64,000 nucleotides of DNA from JBBDWR01 sp040902745 (GTDB lineage Bacteria > Actinomycetota > UBA4738 > HRBIN12), in assembly GCA_040902745.1 (NCBI GenBank), contig JBBDWR010000022.1:1-64000 (forward strand). The letters are read 5' to 3'. Made by a program: the position numbers and the translations under genes. Below the pieces are notes generated by a model, which saw nothing but the letters and a program-made list of their open reading frames with translations, had not been told where the DNA came from and did no database searches. Shown piece by piece: positions 9,180 through 17,760 of this stretch (the stretch's first letter is position 1; every line of letters starts with the position of its first letter).

Positions 9180-9977
9180 TCACGGGGCGTCTGGGCGTGG
9201 CGGCAGCGCCGATGCGTCGTCACGAGCTCCACGGCCGAGCAAGACGTAGGTCATCGCGACACCCGCGAGGAAGCCGCCCACATGGGCCCAGTACGCGACG
9301 CCGCTCGTCAACTCGCTTCCGATGACCGAGACGCCGCTGAACAGCTGCAGGACGAACCAGGATCCGAGGACGAACACGGCGGGGATCTCCACGAGTGCGA
9401 ACACGAATATGAGCGTGAGGATCCGGTGGCGGGGGAACAGGACGAGGTAGGCGCCGAGCACCGCGCCGATCGCCCCGGACGCGCCGATCGTCGGCGCGGT
9501 CGACTCCGGTGTGATCACGACCTGCAGCCCGGCCGCCACGAGCCCACCGAGGAGGTAGAAGAACAGGTACCGCGCGCGTCCGAGGCGGTCCTCGACGTTG
9601 TTGCCGAACACCCACAGGAACAGCAAGTTGCCGAGGAGATGGATCCACCCCGCGTGCAGGAACATCGAGACGCCGAGAGGCAGCCACCACGACTTCGTGG
9701 GGCAGGCGATGCGCAGCGCGTCCTGGATCGCCGCGCCATCGACGGATCCGATGCTCCGGTCGATCGCCTGCCGGGCCGGCGCGCCGCCCTGCGCGAGGTT
9801 CTGGCGGTTCGTCACCTCCCAGGGGACGAGCCCGTGGCAGGAGTAGAAGGCGGCCTGCCTCTCGGGTTCGCCGAAGGTCGGTTGCCACAGGAGGAAGATG
9901 AGGACGTTGGCGGCGATCAGGCCGATCGTCACCCACGGCGTGCGGATAGTGGGGTTCCGGTCCCTCAGGGGGAGCAC
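9180..9977 (-). CDS. rhomboid family intramembrane serine protease
   Basis: A 265-residue multi-pass membrane protein. The rhomboid catalytic dyad is visible: Ser167 in TIGASGAIGAV and His232 in YWAHVGGFLAGV. The oxyanion-side Asn lies in WIHLLGNLLFLWVFG. A roughly 70-residue extracytoplasmic insertion (about 35-105, with Cys47 and Cys92) sits between TM1 and TM2. Rhomboids cleave transmembrane segments of client proteins; the client here is unknown. The start codon is GTG. The gene runs opposite to its neighbours, so it forms its own unit. Confidence 0.9.
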   Translation of the reverse strand: MLPLRDRNPTIRTPWVTIGLIAANVLIFLLWQPTFGEPERQAAFYSCHGLVPWEVTNRQNLAQGGAPARQAIDRSIGSVDGAAIQDALRIACPTKSWWLPLGVSMFLHAGWIHLLGNLLFLWVFGNNVEDRLGRARYLFFYLLGGLVAAGLQVVITPESTAPTIGASGAIGAVLGAYLVLFPRHRILTLIFVFALVEIPAVFVLGSWFVLQLFSGVSVIGSELTSGVAYWAHVGGFLAGVAMTYVLLGRGARDDASALPPRPDAP

Positions 9978-10149
9978 GTCGGCGATGGTACCCCTCCGGG
10001 CGCGCTCGGCCCGGCAGGATCATCGCCACGATCGTCGCCCGCCCGAGCGGGCCCCGAACCCCGAGGGGTATCCTGACTCGAGACACGCTCGGACCCGACG
10101 CGTCCGCCTGCGGGCGGCACGTCGTGCCCACGGACGAAAGGCAGTCACG

Positions 10150-10545
10150 ATGCAGGTCAACGACATGCGCAAGCTCATGGAAGCGGCCGTGGACAAGCTC
10201 ACGCCCGCCAAGGCCCGCGAGCTCGCGAAGCAGCTGCTGGAGGGAGCCAATCGCGAGCAGCTCCAGAAGGCGCAGCAGGATCTGCTGAAGTGGTCCTCCC
10301 ACAACCGGGAGCGGATCACGTCCCTCGTGACTCAGGAGGTCAAGCGTCAGCTGAAGTCGGCTGGGTTCGCGACTCGCGAAGAGGTCGAGTCGCTGCGCAA
10401 GCGCGTGCGCACGCTCGAACACGGCGGTCCGGTCAAGAAGAGCACGGCCAAGAAGAGCACGGCCAAGAAGAGCCCGGCCAAGAAGAGCCCGGCCAAACGC
10501 GCGTCCGCCACGGAGAGTGGCGGGCCCGGCGGAGCCGACAGCTGA
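10150..10545 (+). CDS. phasin-like coiled-coil protein with Lys-rich repeat tail
   Basis: A 131-residue protein. Residues 1-95 are strongly helical and amphipathic (LMEAAVDKLTPAKARELAKQLL and EEVESLRKRVRTLEHG), resembling actinobacterial phasin/granule-associated proteins. Residues 96-115 are four 5-residue repeats KKS(T/P)A, encoded by four near-identical 15-bp units. A basic KKSTA-type tail could bind nucleic acid or polyphosphate granules. ATG at 10150 with GAAAGG about 10 nt upstream. It lies 23 bp before tlyA and is probably in the same operon. Confidence 0.65.
   Translation: MQVNDMRKLMEAAVDKLTPAKARELAKQLLEGANREQLQKAQQDLLKWSSHNRERITSLVTQEVKRQLKSAGFATREEVESLRKRVRTLEHGGPVKKSTAKKSTAKKSPAKKSPAKRASATESGGPGGADS
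10435..10494 (+). repeat. four tandem 15-bp repeats coding for KKS(T/P)A
   Basis: The unit AAGAAGAGC(A/C)CGGCC is repeated four times without gaps; the first two units have A and the last two C at the variable position. The repeats encode the basic tail of the phasin-like protein and could change copy number by slippage without shifting frame. Confidence 0.9.
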
Positions 10546-10568
10546 CGCGAGGAGCGTTCGCGACCGTC

Positions 10569-11372
10569 GTGCGACGCAGGCTCGACGCGGAACTGGTCCG
10601 CCGGGGTCTCGTGACCGGCCTGGAGGCGGCCCGCGCCGCAGTCGCGTCAGGCCGGGTGCTCGTCGCCGGGGCCCCGGCCGGCAACCCGTCGTCGATGGTG
10701 GCGGCCGACGCTTCCCTCGCCGTTGGCGAACCGGCGGACACATTCGTGTCGCGCGGCGGACACAAGCTCGCAGCCGCGCTCGACCGGTTCGGCGTGGATC
10801 CCACGGGCCTGAACACGCTCGATGCCGGAGCGTCGACAGGTGGGTTCACCGACTGCCTTCTACAGCGAGGTGCCGCACGGGTCATCGCGATCGATGTCGG
10901 GTACGGCGACTTCGCATGGTCCCTGCGCACCGACGCTCGTGTGCATGTCCTGGAGCGCACGAATCTGCGTGATCTGACGCCGGGCGATCTGCCTTTTCGG
11001 CCTGCGCTCGTAGTGGCAGACCTGTCCTTCATGTCGCTGGCCGGGATCCTCACCAACCTCGTCGACCTTGCGGCCGAGGATGCGTCCTTCGTCGTGCTGG
11101 TGAAGCCGCAGTTCGAAGCGCCGCGAGGCGGGGTGGAGACAAAAGGGGTGGTGCGCGATCCCGCGACCTGGAAGGCGGCGATCGAGCGGGTGGCCGTCGG
11201 GTTCGCCGACATCGGCGTGTCGCCGGTGGGCGTGATGGCATCACCCCTTCGCGGCAAGGCGGGCAACGTCGAGTTCTTTCTGTACGCCGCGCCCGGACCG
11301 CTTGCCACGACCTTCGACCTGGGTCATGCGATCGAGGAAGGGCGGAACGTGGCCGAGGGAGAGGATCGATGA
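10569..11372 (+). CDS. tlyA: TlyA family rRNA (cytidine-2'-O)-methyltransferase
   Basis: A 267-residue protein with an N-terminal S4 RNA-binding domain (residues 1-60) and an FtsJ-like Rossmann methyltransferase domain. The SAM loop is LDAGASTGGFTDCLLQRGA. The K-D-K-E residues expected of 2'-O-methyltransferases lie in GGHKLAAAL, ADLSFMSL, LVKPQFEA and GNVEFFL. In mycobacteria TlyA methylates 16S C1409 and 23S C1920 and sets capreomycin sensitivity. The GTG start at 10569 gives the normal family length; GAGGAG lies about 13 nt upstream. It overlaps nadK by the ATGA at 11369. Confidence 0.9.
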   Translation: MRRRLDAELVRRGLVTGLEAARAAVASGRVLVAGAPAGNPSSMVAADASLAVGEPADTFVSRGGHKLAAALDRFGVDPTGLNTLDAGASTGGFTDCLLQRGAARVIAIDVGYGDFAWSLRTDARVHVLERTNLRDLTPGDLPFRPALVVADLSFMSLAGILTNLVDLAAEDASFVVLVKPQFEAPRGGVETKGVVRDPATWKAAIERVAVGFADIGVSPVGVMASPLRGKAGNVEFFLYAAPGPLATTFDLGHAIEEGRNVAEGEDR

Positions 11373-12238
11373 CCCGGGTCGGATTCGTGGTCCATCCGGG
11401 ACGCGAGCCCGCGGTCCGGGCCGCGCGTGAGCTCGTCGCGATCTGTACGTCCGGCGGTCACGAAACGGTGGAATTGGAGGGTCCCGGATCGATCGGAGCC
11501 GCCGACCGTCGCCCCGCCGGCACGTTCAGTCAGGGGCTCGGGCTCGTCGTTTCCGTCGGGGGCGATGGAACGCTGCTGCGTGCCGCGTACCTCGTGGCCG
11601 AACGCGGCGTGCCGATGGTCGGTGTGAAGGTCGGTCGAATGGGGTTTTTGACCGAGGTGGATCCCTCCGACGCCCCCGCACTGTTGGAACGGGCGATCGA
11701 AGGGACCGCCCGTGTGGACGAGCGGCTGGCGGTGATCGGGGAACCCGCCGACGACGGGGGCTTCGAGTCCCAGTGGGCGCTCAACGAGATCATGGTCGAG
11801 AAGCAGGCGCGGCATCGGCTCGTGCGGCTCGCGGTCGAAGTGGACGGCACATACGTGACGACCTTCTCCGCGGACGGAGTGATCGTCGCGACGCCCACCG
11901 GTTCGACGGCGTACTCTTTCTCCGTCCACGGCCCGATCGTCACGCCGGGTGTCGGATGTTTGCTCGTCACCCCCGTTGCCCCGCATATGGTGTTCGACCG
12001 CACGCTCGTGTTGGGGTCCCAGCAGGAGGTCGTGCTTCAAGTCGTCGGCGAGGTCGAGGGGCTGCTCTCGGCGGACGGGCGGGAAACGATCGGGTTGCCG
12101 GTGGGCACCCGGGTACGGATCCGCGCGGCCCGAACGCCCTGTCGACTCGTGCGCAGGGACGACGCCCCGACGTTCCTGGACCGTGTGCGCGACAAGTTCG
12201 ATCTGCCGGGAGACCCGAACGTCGGTGACGGGGACTAG
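11369..12238 (+). CDS. nadK: NAD kinase
   Basis: A 289-residue ATP-NAD kinase making NADP in the cytosol. Signatures are the GGDGT of the nucleotide-kinase fold at residues 64-68 (VVSVGGDGTLLRAAY), the NE pair in WALNEIMVEK that binds NAD, and the glycine-rich SADGVIVATPTGSTAYSFS. Length fits the family. It is coupled to tlyA by an ATGA overlap and followed 9 nt later by recN. Confidence 0.95.
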   Translation: MTRVGFVVHPGREPAVRAARELVAICTSGGHETVELEGPGSIGAADRRPAGTFSQGLGLVVSVGGDGTLLRAAYLVAERGVPMVGVKVGRMGFLTEVDPSDAPALLERAIEGTARVDERLAVIGEPADDGGFESQWALNEIMVEKQARHRLVRLAVEVDGTYVTTFSADGVIVATPTGSTAYSFSVHGPIVTPGVGCLLVTPVAPHMVFDRTLVLGSQQEVVLQVVGEVEGLLSADGRETIGLPVGTRVRIRAARTPCRLVRRDDAPTFLDRVRDKFDLPGDPNVGDGD

Positions 12239-12247
12239 GATGCCCCC

Positions 12248-13921
12248 GTGTTGCGGGAGCTCCACATCGCGGGGCTCGGCGTCATCGACGACCTCGATCT
12301 CGCCCTCCACCCAGGCCTGAACGTCCTCACGGGCGAGACCGGGGCGGGCAAGACCATGGTGACGGTCGGGCTATCTCTGATCCTCGGTCAGCGGGGTTCC
12401 TCCACGCTCGTGCGCAGCGGGGCACGCGCGGCGAAGGTCGGTGCACGGTTCGTCGGAGGGTTGCCGGCGTCAGCCGACGAGTGGGTGGAGGATCCCGATG
12501 AAGGGCTGGTCCTGTCGCGCACCGTCGGCGCGGACGGCAAGGGATCCGCGAGGATCTGCGGCCAGCTCGCGACCGTCTCGGCGCTCGGCACCCTTGGTCC
12601 GGACCTGGTCGAGGTGCACGGGCAGCACGAGACGCAGCGGCTGCTGCAGGCGGGACCCCAGGCCGAGTTCCTGGATCGTTTCGCGGGCCACGAGCACCGC
12701 GCAACGCTGGAGGTGTTCCGCGAGCGTCTGCGGGCCTCGGCGACCCTTCGGGCGCGGATCGACGAGCTGACGGCGATGGATCGCGATCGCGAGCGCGAGA
12801 TCGATCTGCTCGCCTATCAGGTGCGGGAGATCGAATCGGCAGGCGTTCAGCCCGACGAGCTGGAGGCTCTCGAGACCGAGGAATCACGCTCGGCCAACGC
12901 GGAACGGCTCGCGGAGCTGGCGGCCAACGCGTCCGAGTCGCTCGGCGGACAGAGCGACGACGAAGGCGGCGCCGGTGACGGGCTGCGCGGGGCCGCTTCG
13001 GCGCTGGAGCAAGCTGCAGCGCTCGATCCCACGGTACGTCCACTCGCCGAACGTGCAGCCTCCCTGATGGCCGAGGCGGAGGAACTGAGCCGGGAGGTGC
13101 GCGAACAGGGGGAGGCGCTGCAGATCGATCCAGCTGCCCTGGAGGAGCTGCGGGCGCGCGTCCAGCTGCTCCGGGGACTTCGACGCAAGTACGGCGAGGA
13201 CGAGGCCGCCGTGCTTGCGTTCGTGGAGCAGGCCAAGGTCCGGCTCGCCGGACTCGAGGGGTCCGACGACGAGTGTCGAGATCTCGAGGGACAACTGGCC
13301 GAGGTGCAGCAGCAGCTGGCCGAACTCGCCGGCCGTGTGTCGGCGGGGCGCCGAGAGGCGGCACCCCGGCTCGCGGCTGCGCTCGAGCGTGAGATCCACG
13401 ACCTCGGGATGCAGGGGGGTGTGATCGACATCCGACTGGAGCCGTTGGACGAGGCGACCCGCACCGGTCCCGAACGTGTGGAGATCCTCCTCGCCGGTGG
13501 CCCGGGGCAGCGTTCCCTGCCACTCGCAAAAGCGGCATCCGGTGGAGAGCTCTCCCGCGTGATGCTGGCGTGTCGAAGCGTTCTGGCCGACCTCGATGCG
13601 GTTGCGACCCTTGTGTTCGACGAGGTGGATACAGGGATCGGCGGTCAGGCGGGAGTTGCGGTCGGGCGCCGTCTCGCGCGGATCGCCCAGGCCCGCCAGG
13701 TGGTGGTCGTCACTCACCTACCCCAGATTGCGGCATTCGCCGATCTGCATCTGCACGTGGAAAAGAGCGACGGCACGGCGGGCGTGATGGTCCTCGACCC
13801 CGATGCGCGCGTCCGGGAGCTGTCGCGCATGCTCTCCGGCCTGCCCGAGAGCGACAGTGCGGCGATCCACGCGGAGGAACTCCTGGCCGAGGCTGGCCGA
13901 GAGCGCGAGACGGTGCGCTGA
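12248..13921 (+). CDS. recN: DNA repair protein RecN
   Basis: A 557-residue SMC-like ATPase. Walker A is GETGAGKT (residues 29-36). Two long coiled-coil arms occupy about 150-400, rich in Glu, Arg and Leu. The ABC signature SGGELSRVMLA and the Walker B TLVFDEVDTGIGG follow near the C-terminus. RecN acts early in double-strand break repair. The GTG start has GACTAGGA about 10 nt before it. The tlyA-nadK-recN order is widely conserved in actinobacteria. Confidence 0.95.
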   Translation: MLRELHIAGLGVIDDLDLALHPGLNVLTGETGAGKTMVTVGLSLILGQRGSSTLVRSGARAAKVGARFVGGLPASADEWVEDPDEGLVLSRTVGADGKGSARICGQLATVSALGTLGPDLVEVHGQHETQRLLQAGPQAEFLDRFAGHEHRATLEVFRERLRASATLRARIDELTAMDRDREREIDLLAYQVREIESAGVQPDELEALETEESRSANAERLAELAANASESLGGQSDDEGGAGDGLRGAASALEQAAALDPTVRPLAERAASLMAEAEELSREVREQGEALQIDPAALEELRARVQLLRGLRRKYGEDEAAVLAFVEQAKVRLAGLEGSDDECRDLEGQLAEVQQQLAELAGRVSAGRREAAPRLAAALEREIHDLGMQGGVIDIRLEPLDEATRTGPERVEILLAGGPGQRSLPLAKAASGGELSRVMLACRSVLADLDAVATLVFDEVDTGIGGQAGVAVGRRLARIAQARQVVVVTHLPQIAAFADLHLHVEKSDGTAGVMVLDPDARVRELSRMLSGLPESDSAAIHAEELLAEAGRERETVR

Positions 13922-13953
13922 TCACGCGCGAGCCGGGAGCGCAGCGGGTTCGC

Positions 13954-13996
13954 TAGGCTGGTTGTCCCGTGGGAGCCCCCGCGGGGCCGCACGGGA
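13954..13996 (+). promoter_or_regulatory. promoter and 5' leader hairpin before steA
   Basis: A TAGGCT hexamer (13954-13959) is followed by a nested hairpin. TCCCGTG (13965-13971) pairs with CACGGGA (13990-13996) and encloses CCCC/GGGG. The 3' arm contains GGGA, the first part of the GGGAGGAAGG ribosome-binding sequence at 13993-14002. The hairpin would form at the very 5' end of a transcript started here and could hide that site. No experimental basis. Confidence 0.45.
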
Positions 13997-14033
13997 GGAA
14001 GGCGACCCCACGAGCACGCTCAGGCCGAGGAGT

Positions 14034-15224
14034 TTGCTGCCGAAGGCGCTGCGTCGCACGAAAGCGGACGCGGGTCGCGCGAGGGTCGATCGCCGGACGA
14101 AGGATCTCGTACTTCGGGCCCGGCCCGGCGAGATCGCGGTCGTGTTGCACGAGGACCTCGACCGCGTCTCCGCCGAAGCTCTCGTCGAGGCCGACGTCGC
14201 GGCGGTGGTCAACGGCGCCGCGTCCATCACCGGTCGCTACCCGAACCTGGGTCCGTTGATCCTGGTGGAGGCGGGGATCCCGTTGATCGACCGTGTAGGC
14301 CCCCTGGTCCTGCAGAAGATCCGCGAGTCGGACCCGGTCCGCGTCGAGGGCGACCGTGTGTACGTGGGTGATCGGCTCGTCGGGGTGGGGATGCGACAGA
14401 GCCGCGAGTCGGTGCTCGCCGACATGGAGTCGGCGAACGCGGCGATGGACGAGCGCTTCGACGACTTCGCTCGCAACACGATCGACTTCATGCGCCGAGA
14501 GCGCGACCTGCTGTTCGGCGGCTCAGGGTTGCCACCTCTGGAGCACGCGCTTGCGGGGCGTTCGGTGCTCGTCGTCGTTCGCGGCTATCACTACCGTGAG
14601 GATCTCGCGGCTCTTCGCCCGTACATCCGGGACGCGCGACCGGTGCTCGTGGGCGTGGACGGGGGTGCCGACGCGCTGCTCGACGAGGGCTACGTTCCCG
14701 ATCTGATCGTCGGGGACATGGACAGCGTGTCCGACGATGCACTCGAGCTCGCGGTTCCCGGGCGACGCAAGCGGCCGACCGAAGTGGTGTTGCACGCCTA
14801 CGAGGACGGCCGGGCGCCGGGTCGCGGACGGCTCGACGTGCTCGGGATCCCGTACAAGGTGGTCGAATCTATGGGTACCAGCGAGGACGTGGCTTTCCTC
14901 GTCGCGCACGAGAAGGGGGCCGAGTTGATCGTGGCCGTCGGATCGCATGGCAACCTGCGGGAGTTCCTGGACAAGGGACGAGGCGGGATGTCGAGCACCT
15001 TCCTCGTTCGACTGCGCGTCGGAGAGATCCTGATGGACGCGAAGGGCGTCTCCCGCCTCTACGGGGCAGGTCGGCTGCGCGGGCGCGACACGATGTTGCT
15101 CGTGGGTTCCGCATTGTTCGCCATGGTGATCGTCGTCATCGTGTCACCTCCGCTTCGTCTGTACGTGACCCAGATCTTCGAGCAACTGCGGCAATTGTTG
15201 TTCGACGTGCGGGAGCTGGTGTGA
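14034..15224 (+). CDS. steA: SteA-like cytokinetic protein (thiamine-pyrophosphokinase-like fold)
   Basis: About 396 residues, closely similar in layout to mycobacterial Rv1697 and corynebacterial SteA. It has an N-terminal ARVDRRTKDLV and PGEIAVV block, VNGAASITGRYPNLGP, a TPK-like GVDGGADALL and IVGDMDSVSDDA, a FLDKGRGGMSSTFLVRLRVGE block and one C-terminal transmembrane segment (about 355-378). SteA with SteB localises to the septum and promotes cell separation. No ATG or GTG is in frame near the expected start. The TTG at 14034 is the best canonical choice but lies only 1 nt after GAGGAG, so the true start is uncertain. The last codons overlap the next gene (GTGTGA). Confidence 0.82.
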   Translation: MLPKALRRTKADAGRARVDRRTKDLVLRARPGEIAVVLHEDLDRVSAEALVEADVAAVVNGAASITGRYPNLGPLILVEAGIPLIDRVGPLVLQKIRESDPVRVEGDRVYVGDRLVGVGMRQSRESVLADMESANAAMDERFDDFARNTIDFMRRERDLLFGGSGLPPLEHALAGRSVLVVVRGYHYREDLAALRPYIRDARPVLVGVDGGADALLDEGYVPDLIVGDMDSVSDDALELAVPGRRKRPTEVVLHAYEDGRAPGRGRLDVLGIPYKVVESMGTSEDVAFLVAHEKGAELIVAVGSHGNLREFLDKGRGGMSSTFLVRLRVGEILMDAKGVSRLYGAGRLRGRDTMLLVGSALFAMVIVVIVSPPLRLYVTQIFEQLRQLLFDVRELV

Positions 15225-16162
15225 TCTCGTTCCGCTATCACCTGGTGACGATCGTCGCCGTGTTCCTCGCGCTGGGGATCGGCGTGCTGGCGGGTACCAC
15301 GGTGCTCGATCAGGGGCTGGTCAACCGCCTCGAACGGCAAACCGCGGAGCTGACCACCGATCTCAACGACCTCCGACAGATCGTCCGCGAGCAGGACGCG
15401 ACACTCGCGACGATGGAGGAATTCTCCCAGCAGGTCTTCGAACGGCTGGCACCCGGGGTCCTCGTGAACGCCGAGGCGGTCGTGCTGACCCACGATCTCG
15501 TGGAGACGGCGGCGGTGGGGCGCGCACAAGCAGCACTTGAGGGCGCGGATGCACAGGTTCAGGCGGTCTTCACGTTGCAGTCGAAGATGGCGTTGCCCGA
15601 CGAGGGGGCGCGCACCGAGCTGGCGGAAGCGCTCGGTGCGCCCGAGCAAACCGACCCGCAGGCGCTCCAGAGGTTGGCGCTCGAACGGATCGCCGGCCGG
15701 CTCGCGCAGGGTCCAGGCCAGCGGGCGGTAAACCGCACCCAGGAGGACGTGCTGACGCGTCTGCTCTCCGCGGGGTTCTTGACCGTGGAGGGTCCCGGCG
15801 GTGATCGAACGCTTGCAGGCGTCGGCGGAGAGCCGCTGACGCTGACCGTCGTCGTGGGCGGTGGACGTCCCGAGGCCGGGGCGGCGAGTGAGTTGTTGGT
15901 TCCACTCGTCGAGGATCTGCGCGCCGAGGGGTTCCAAACAGCCGCCGCGGAGCCGCTGCTTTCCGAGGCGCCGTTCGTGGCCGATGTCCGCGAGGTCGCG
16001 GGAGACGAGCCACCGATCGTCACGGTGGACGATGTGGACATCGCGATGGGCCAGCTCGCGTTGGTGCTCGGGCTGCAACGCCTGCTGCTCGGCGAGGGTG
16101 GGAACTACGGGGTCGAGCCGGGTGCGATCCCGATCCCGCCGCTGCAGCCCGACGTCCCGTGA
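15221..16162 (+). CDS. MctB/SteB-like copper transporter family protein
   Basis: A 313-residue protein with one N-terminal transmembrane segment (VTIVAVFLALGIGVLAGTTVL, about residues 9-29). A coiled coil follows (about 32-70), then a mixed alpha/beta extracytoplasmic domain. The start ISFRYHLVTIVAVFLALGIG is typical of the family of Rv1698 (MctB, linked to copper tolerance) and corynebacterial SteB, the partner of SteA. Adjacency and overlap with steA favour the SteB role. It overlaps the next gene by GTGA. Confidence 0.82.
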   Translation: MISFRYHLVTIVAVFLALGIGVLAGTTVLDQGLVNRLERQTAELTTDLNDLRQIVREQDATLATMEEFSQQVFERLAPGVLVNAEAVVLTHDLVETAAVGRAQAALEGADAQVQAVFTLQSKMALPDEGARTELAEALGAPEQTDPQALQRLALERIAGRLAQGPGQRAVNRTQEDVLTRLLSAGFLTVEGPGGDRTLAGVGGEPLTLTVVVGGGRPEAGAASELLVPLVEDLRAEGFQTAAAEPLLSEAPFVADVREVAGDEPPIVTVDDVDIAMGQLALVLGLQRLLLGEGGNYGVEPGAIPIPPLQPDVP

Positions 16163-16845
16163 CCGATCCGCGGGGTCGACGAGTGGTTGCGCTCGTCGCG
16201 GCGAGGAACGAAGCCGACGCGATCGGTTCGACGGTGCGTTCGCTCCACGCGGTGGCCGGTGTCACGGAGGTGGTGGTCGTCGATGATGCGTCCGACGATG
16301 CCACGGCCGCGGAGGCCGCTGCCGCCGGTGCCCGGGTCCTGCGCTCGGATCGCCACCGTGGCAAGGGAGGTGCACTCGAGGGAGCGCTTTCGCGGCTGAG
16401 GGCCGCGGACGTGTGGCTCCTCGCCGACGGCGATCTCGGGACGTCCGCGACGGCGATCGGTGCGGTCCTGCGGCCGGTGCTGGGCGACGAGGCAGATCTG
16501 GCGATCGGTGTGCTCCCGAGCCAGGGTGGGGGACTGGGAGTGGTCAAGTGGCTGTCCGGTTTCGCGATCGCGCGGTCGTGTGGCTTCCGCTCGCGGGCGC
16601 CACTGTCCGGGCAGCGTGCGATCACCGGGCTGACGCTGTCGAGGGTGCGCCCACTCGCGAACGGCTTTGGAGTGGAGGCCGCGATGACGATCGACGCGGT
16701 GCGCTCTGGCGCCCGAGTCCTCGAAGTGGCGGCGGATCTGCGGCACCGGACCACGGGGCGTGACCTCGCTGGCTTCGCCCACCGCGGTCGCCAGGGCCTG
16801 GACATCTTTCGGGTCGTGTTCGCGAGGATGGGGGGCCGTCGATGA
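16159..16845 (+). CDS. family 2 glycosyltransferase
   Basis: A 228-residue GT-A fold transferase. The N-terminal VVALVAARNEADAIGSTVRSL and VVVVDDASDD form the nucleotide-sugar site, and WLLADGDLG carries the DxD-like metal motif. No transmembrane segments are evident. It is placed between mctB/steB and pyrG, where M. tuberculosis has nothing, and is coupled to the GT4 membrane protein that follows. The pair resembles a polyprenyl-phosphate sugar module for wall or glycolipid assembly. Substrate unknown. Confidence 0.78.
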   Translation: MTDPRGRRVVALVAARNEADAIGSTVRSLHAVAGVTEVVVVDDASDDATAAEAAAAGARVLRSDRHRGKGGALEGALSRLRAADVWLLADGDLGTSATAIGAVLRPVLGDEADLAIGVLPSQGGGLGVVKWLSGFAIARSCGFRSRAPLSGQRAITGLTLSRVRPLANGFGVEAAMTIDAVRSGARVLEVAADLRHRTTGRDLAGFAHRGRQGLDIFRVVFARMGGRR

Positions 16846-17684
16846 GGCCGGTGGCGGGGGCTCTGGTTGCGGGGGTGGCTGCCGCGATCTCGTTCTTGCT
16901 GTGGCGTGGTCTGGAGCGCACCGGTCTGCATCGGCGACTCGCACGCGAGAACTTCCGCGGCGCCCGGCTCAGCTTGACGCTCGGCGTCGCGCTCGGGATC
17001 GGGATCGTCGGCGCAGGCTGCGCGGTCGTGGCAGTCGTCGCCGAGAGGGCAGGCTGGGCGGCCTCGCCGAGTGTCGAGCTGCTGGGGATCGTGCTGGTGC
17101 TCCTCGCGGGCATCGTGGATGACGTCGTTCCCGGCCGCGCGCGGGGGTTGCGGGGTCACCTTCGCGAAATCGCACACGGGCGGGTGACCACCGGGATCCT
17201 GAAGGCCGCCGCCGCTGTGCTCGGCGCCGTCTTCGTGGTCGCGGATGCGGGGGGCGGGCCGTGGTGGGGACGAGTGGCGGGTGTCGTACTCGTTGCGGGG
17301 TGCGCGAACCTGTGGAATCTGCTCGACGTTCGACCGGGACGTGCCGCGAAGGCGTATGTGATCGCCGCGCTCGCGTTGACGGCGGTGGATCCCGGAGCGT
17401 TCCTTTTCGCGGTGAGCGGGCCGGTCGTGGTCCTGGGATGGTTCGACCTGCGCGAACGGGGGATGTTCGGTGACACCGGCGCGAACGTGCTGGGCTTCGT
17501 GATCGGCGCCGAGGCGTACCTGCGGCTGCCGGCGTGGGCGGTCGCGGTGGGGGCCGTCGTGGTGGTCGGCCTCACGATCCTCGGGGAGACCGTCACGTTC
17601 TCGAGGATGATCGATGCCTTTGCCCCCCTGGGGTGGCTCGATCGCCTGGGGCGCGTGGCGCCGACACGATCGCCTCCGGCGTGA
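16842..17684 (+). CDS. membrane polyprenyl-phosphate sugar-1-phosphate transferase-like protein (MraY/WecA family)
   Basis: A 280-residue protein with about 8-9 transmembrane segments. Features of the GT4/PNPT superfamily are the DD pair in LLAGIVDDVVPGRARG, the Asn/Asp loop CANLWNLLDVRPGRAAKAY, and GDTGANVLGF. These residues bind Mg and the UDP-sugar in MraY and WecA. It is shorter than MraY (about 360 residues), so it is a divergent relative. ATGA-type overlap with the preceding glycosyltransferase supports joint function. Confidence 0.75.
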   Translation: MRPVAGALVAGVAAAISFLLWRGLERTGLHRRLARENFRGARLSLTLGVALGIGIVGAGCAVVAVVAERAGWAASPSVELLGIVLVLLAGIVDDVVPGRARGLRGHLREIAHGRVTTGILKAAAAVLGAVFVVADAGGGPWWGRVAGVVLVAGCANLWNLLDVRPGRAAKAYVIAALALTAVDPGAFLFAVSGPVVVLGWFDLRERGMFGDTGANVLGFVIGAEAYLRLPAWAVAVGAVVVVGLTILGETVTFSRMIDAFAPLGWLDRLGRVAPTRSPPA

Positions 17685-17760
17685 ACGATCTTGGTTCGAA
17701 CGAACATTCCCAGGGAGAACCCGGGCGGCGTGTCACGTCGCTCTGCTACCATCACTTCCC

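Noticed and set aside
13969..14259. 96-codon frame starting at a GTG before steA
   Set aside because: It overlaps the conserved steA N-terminus in another frame and is Arg/Gly-rich without similarity.
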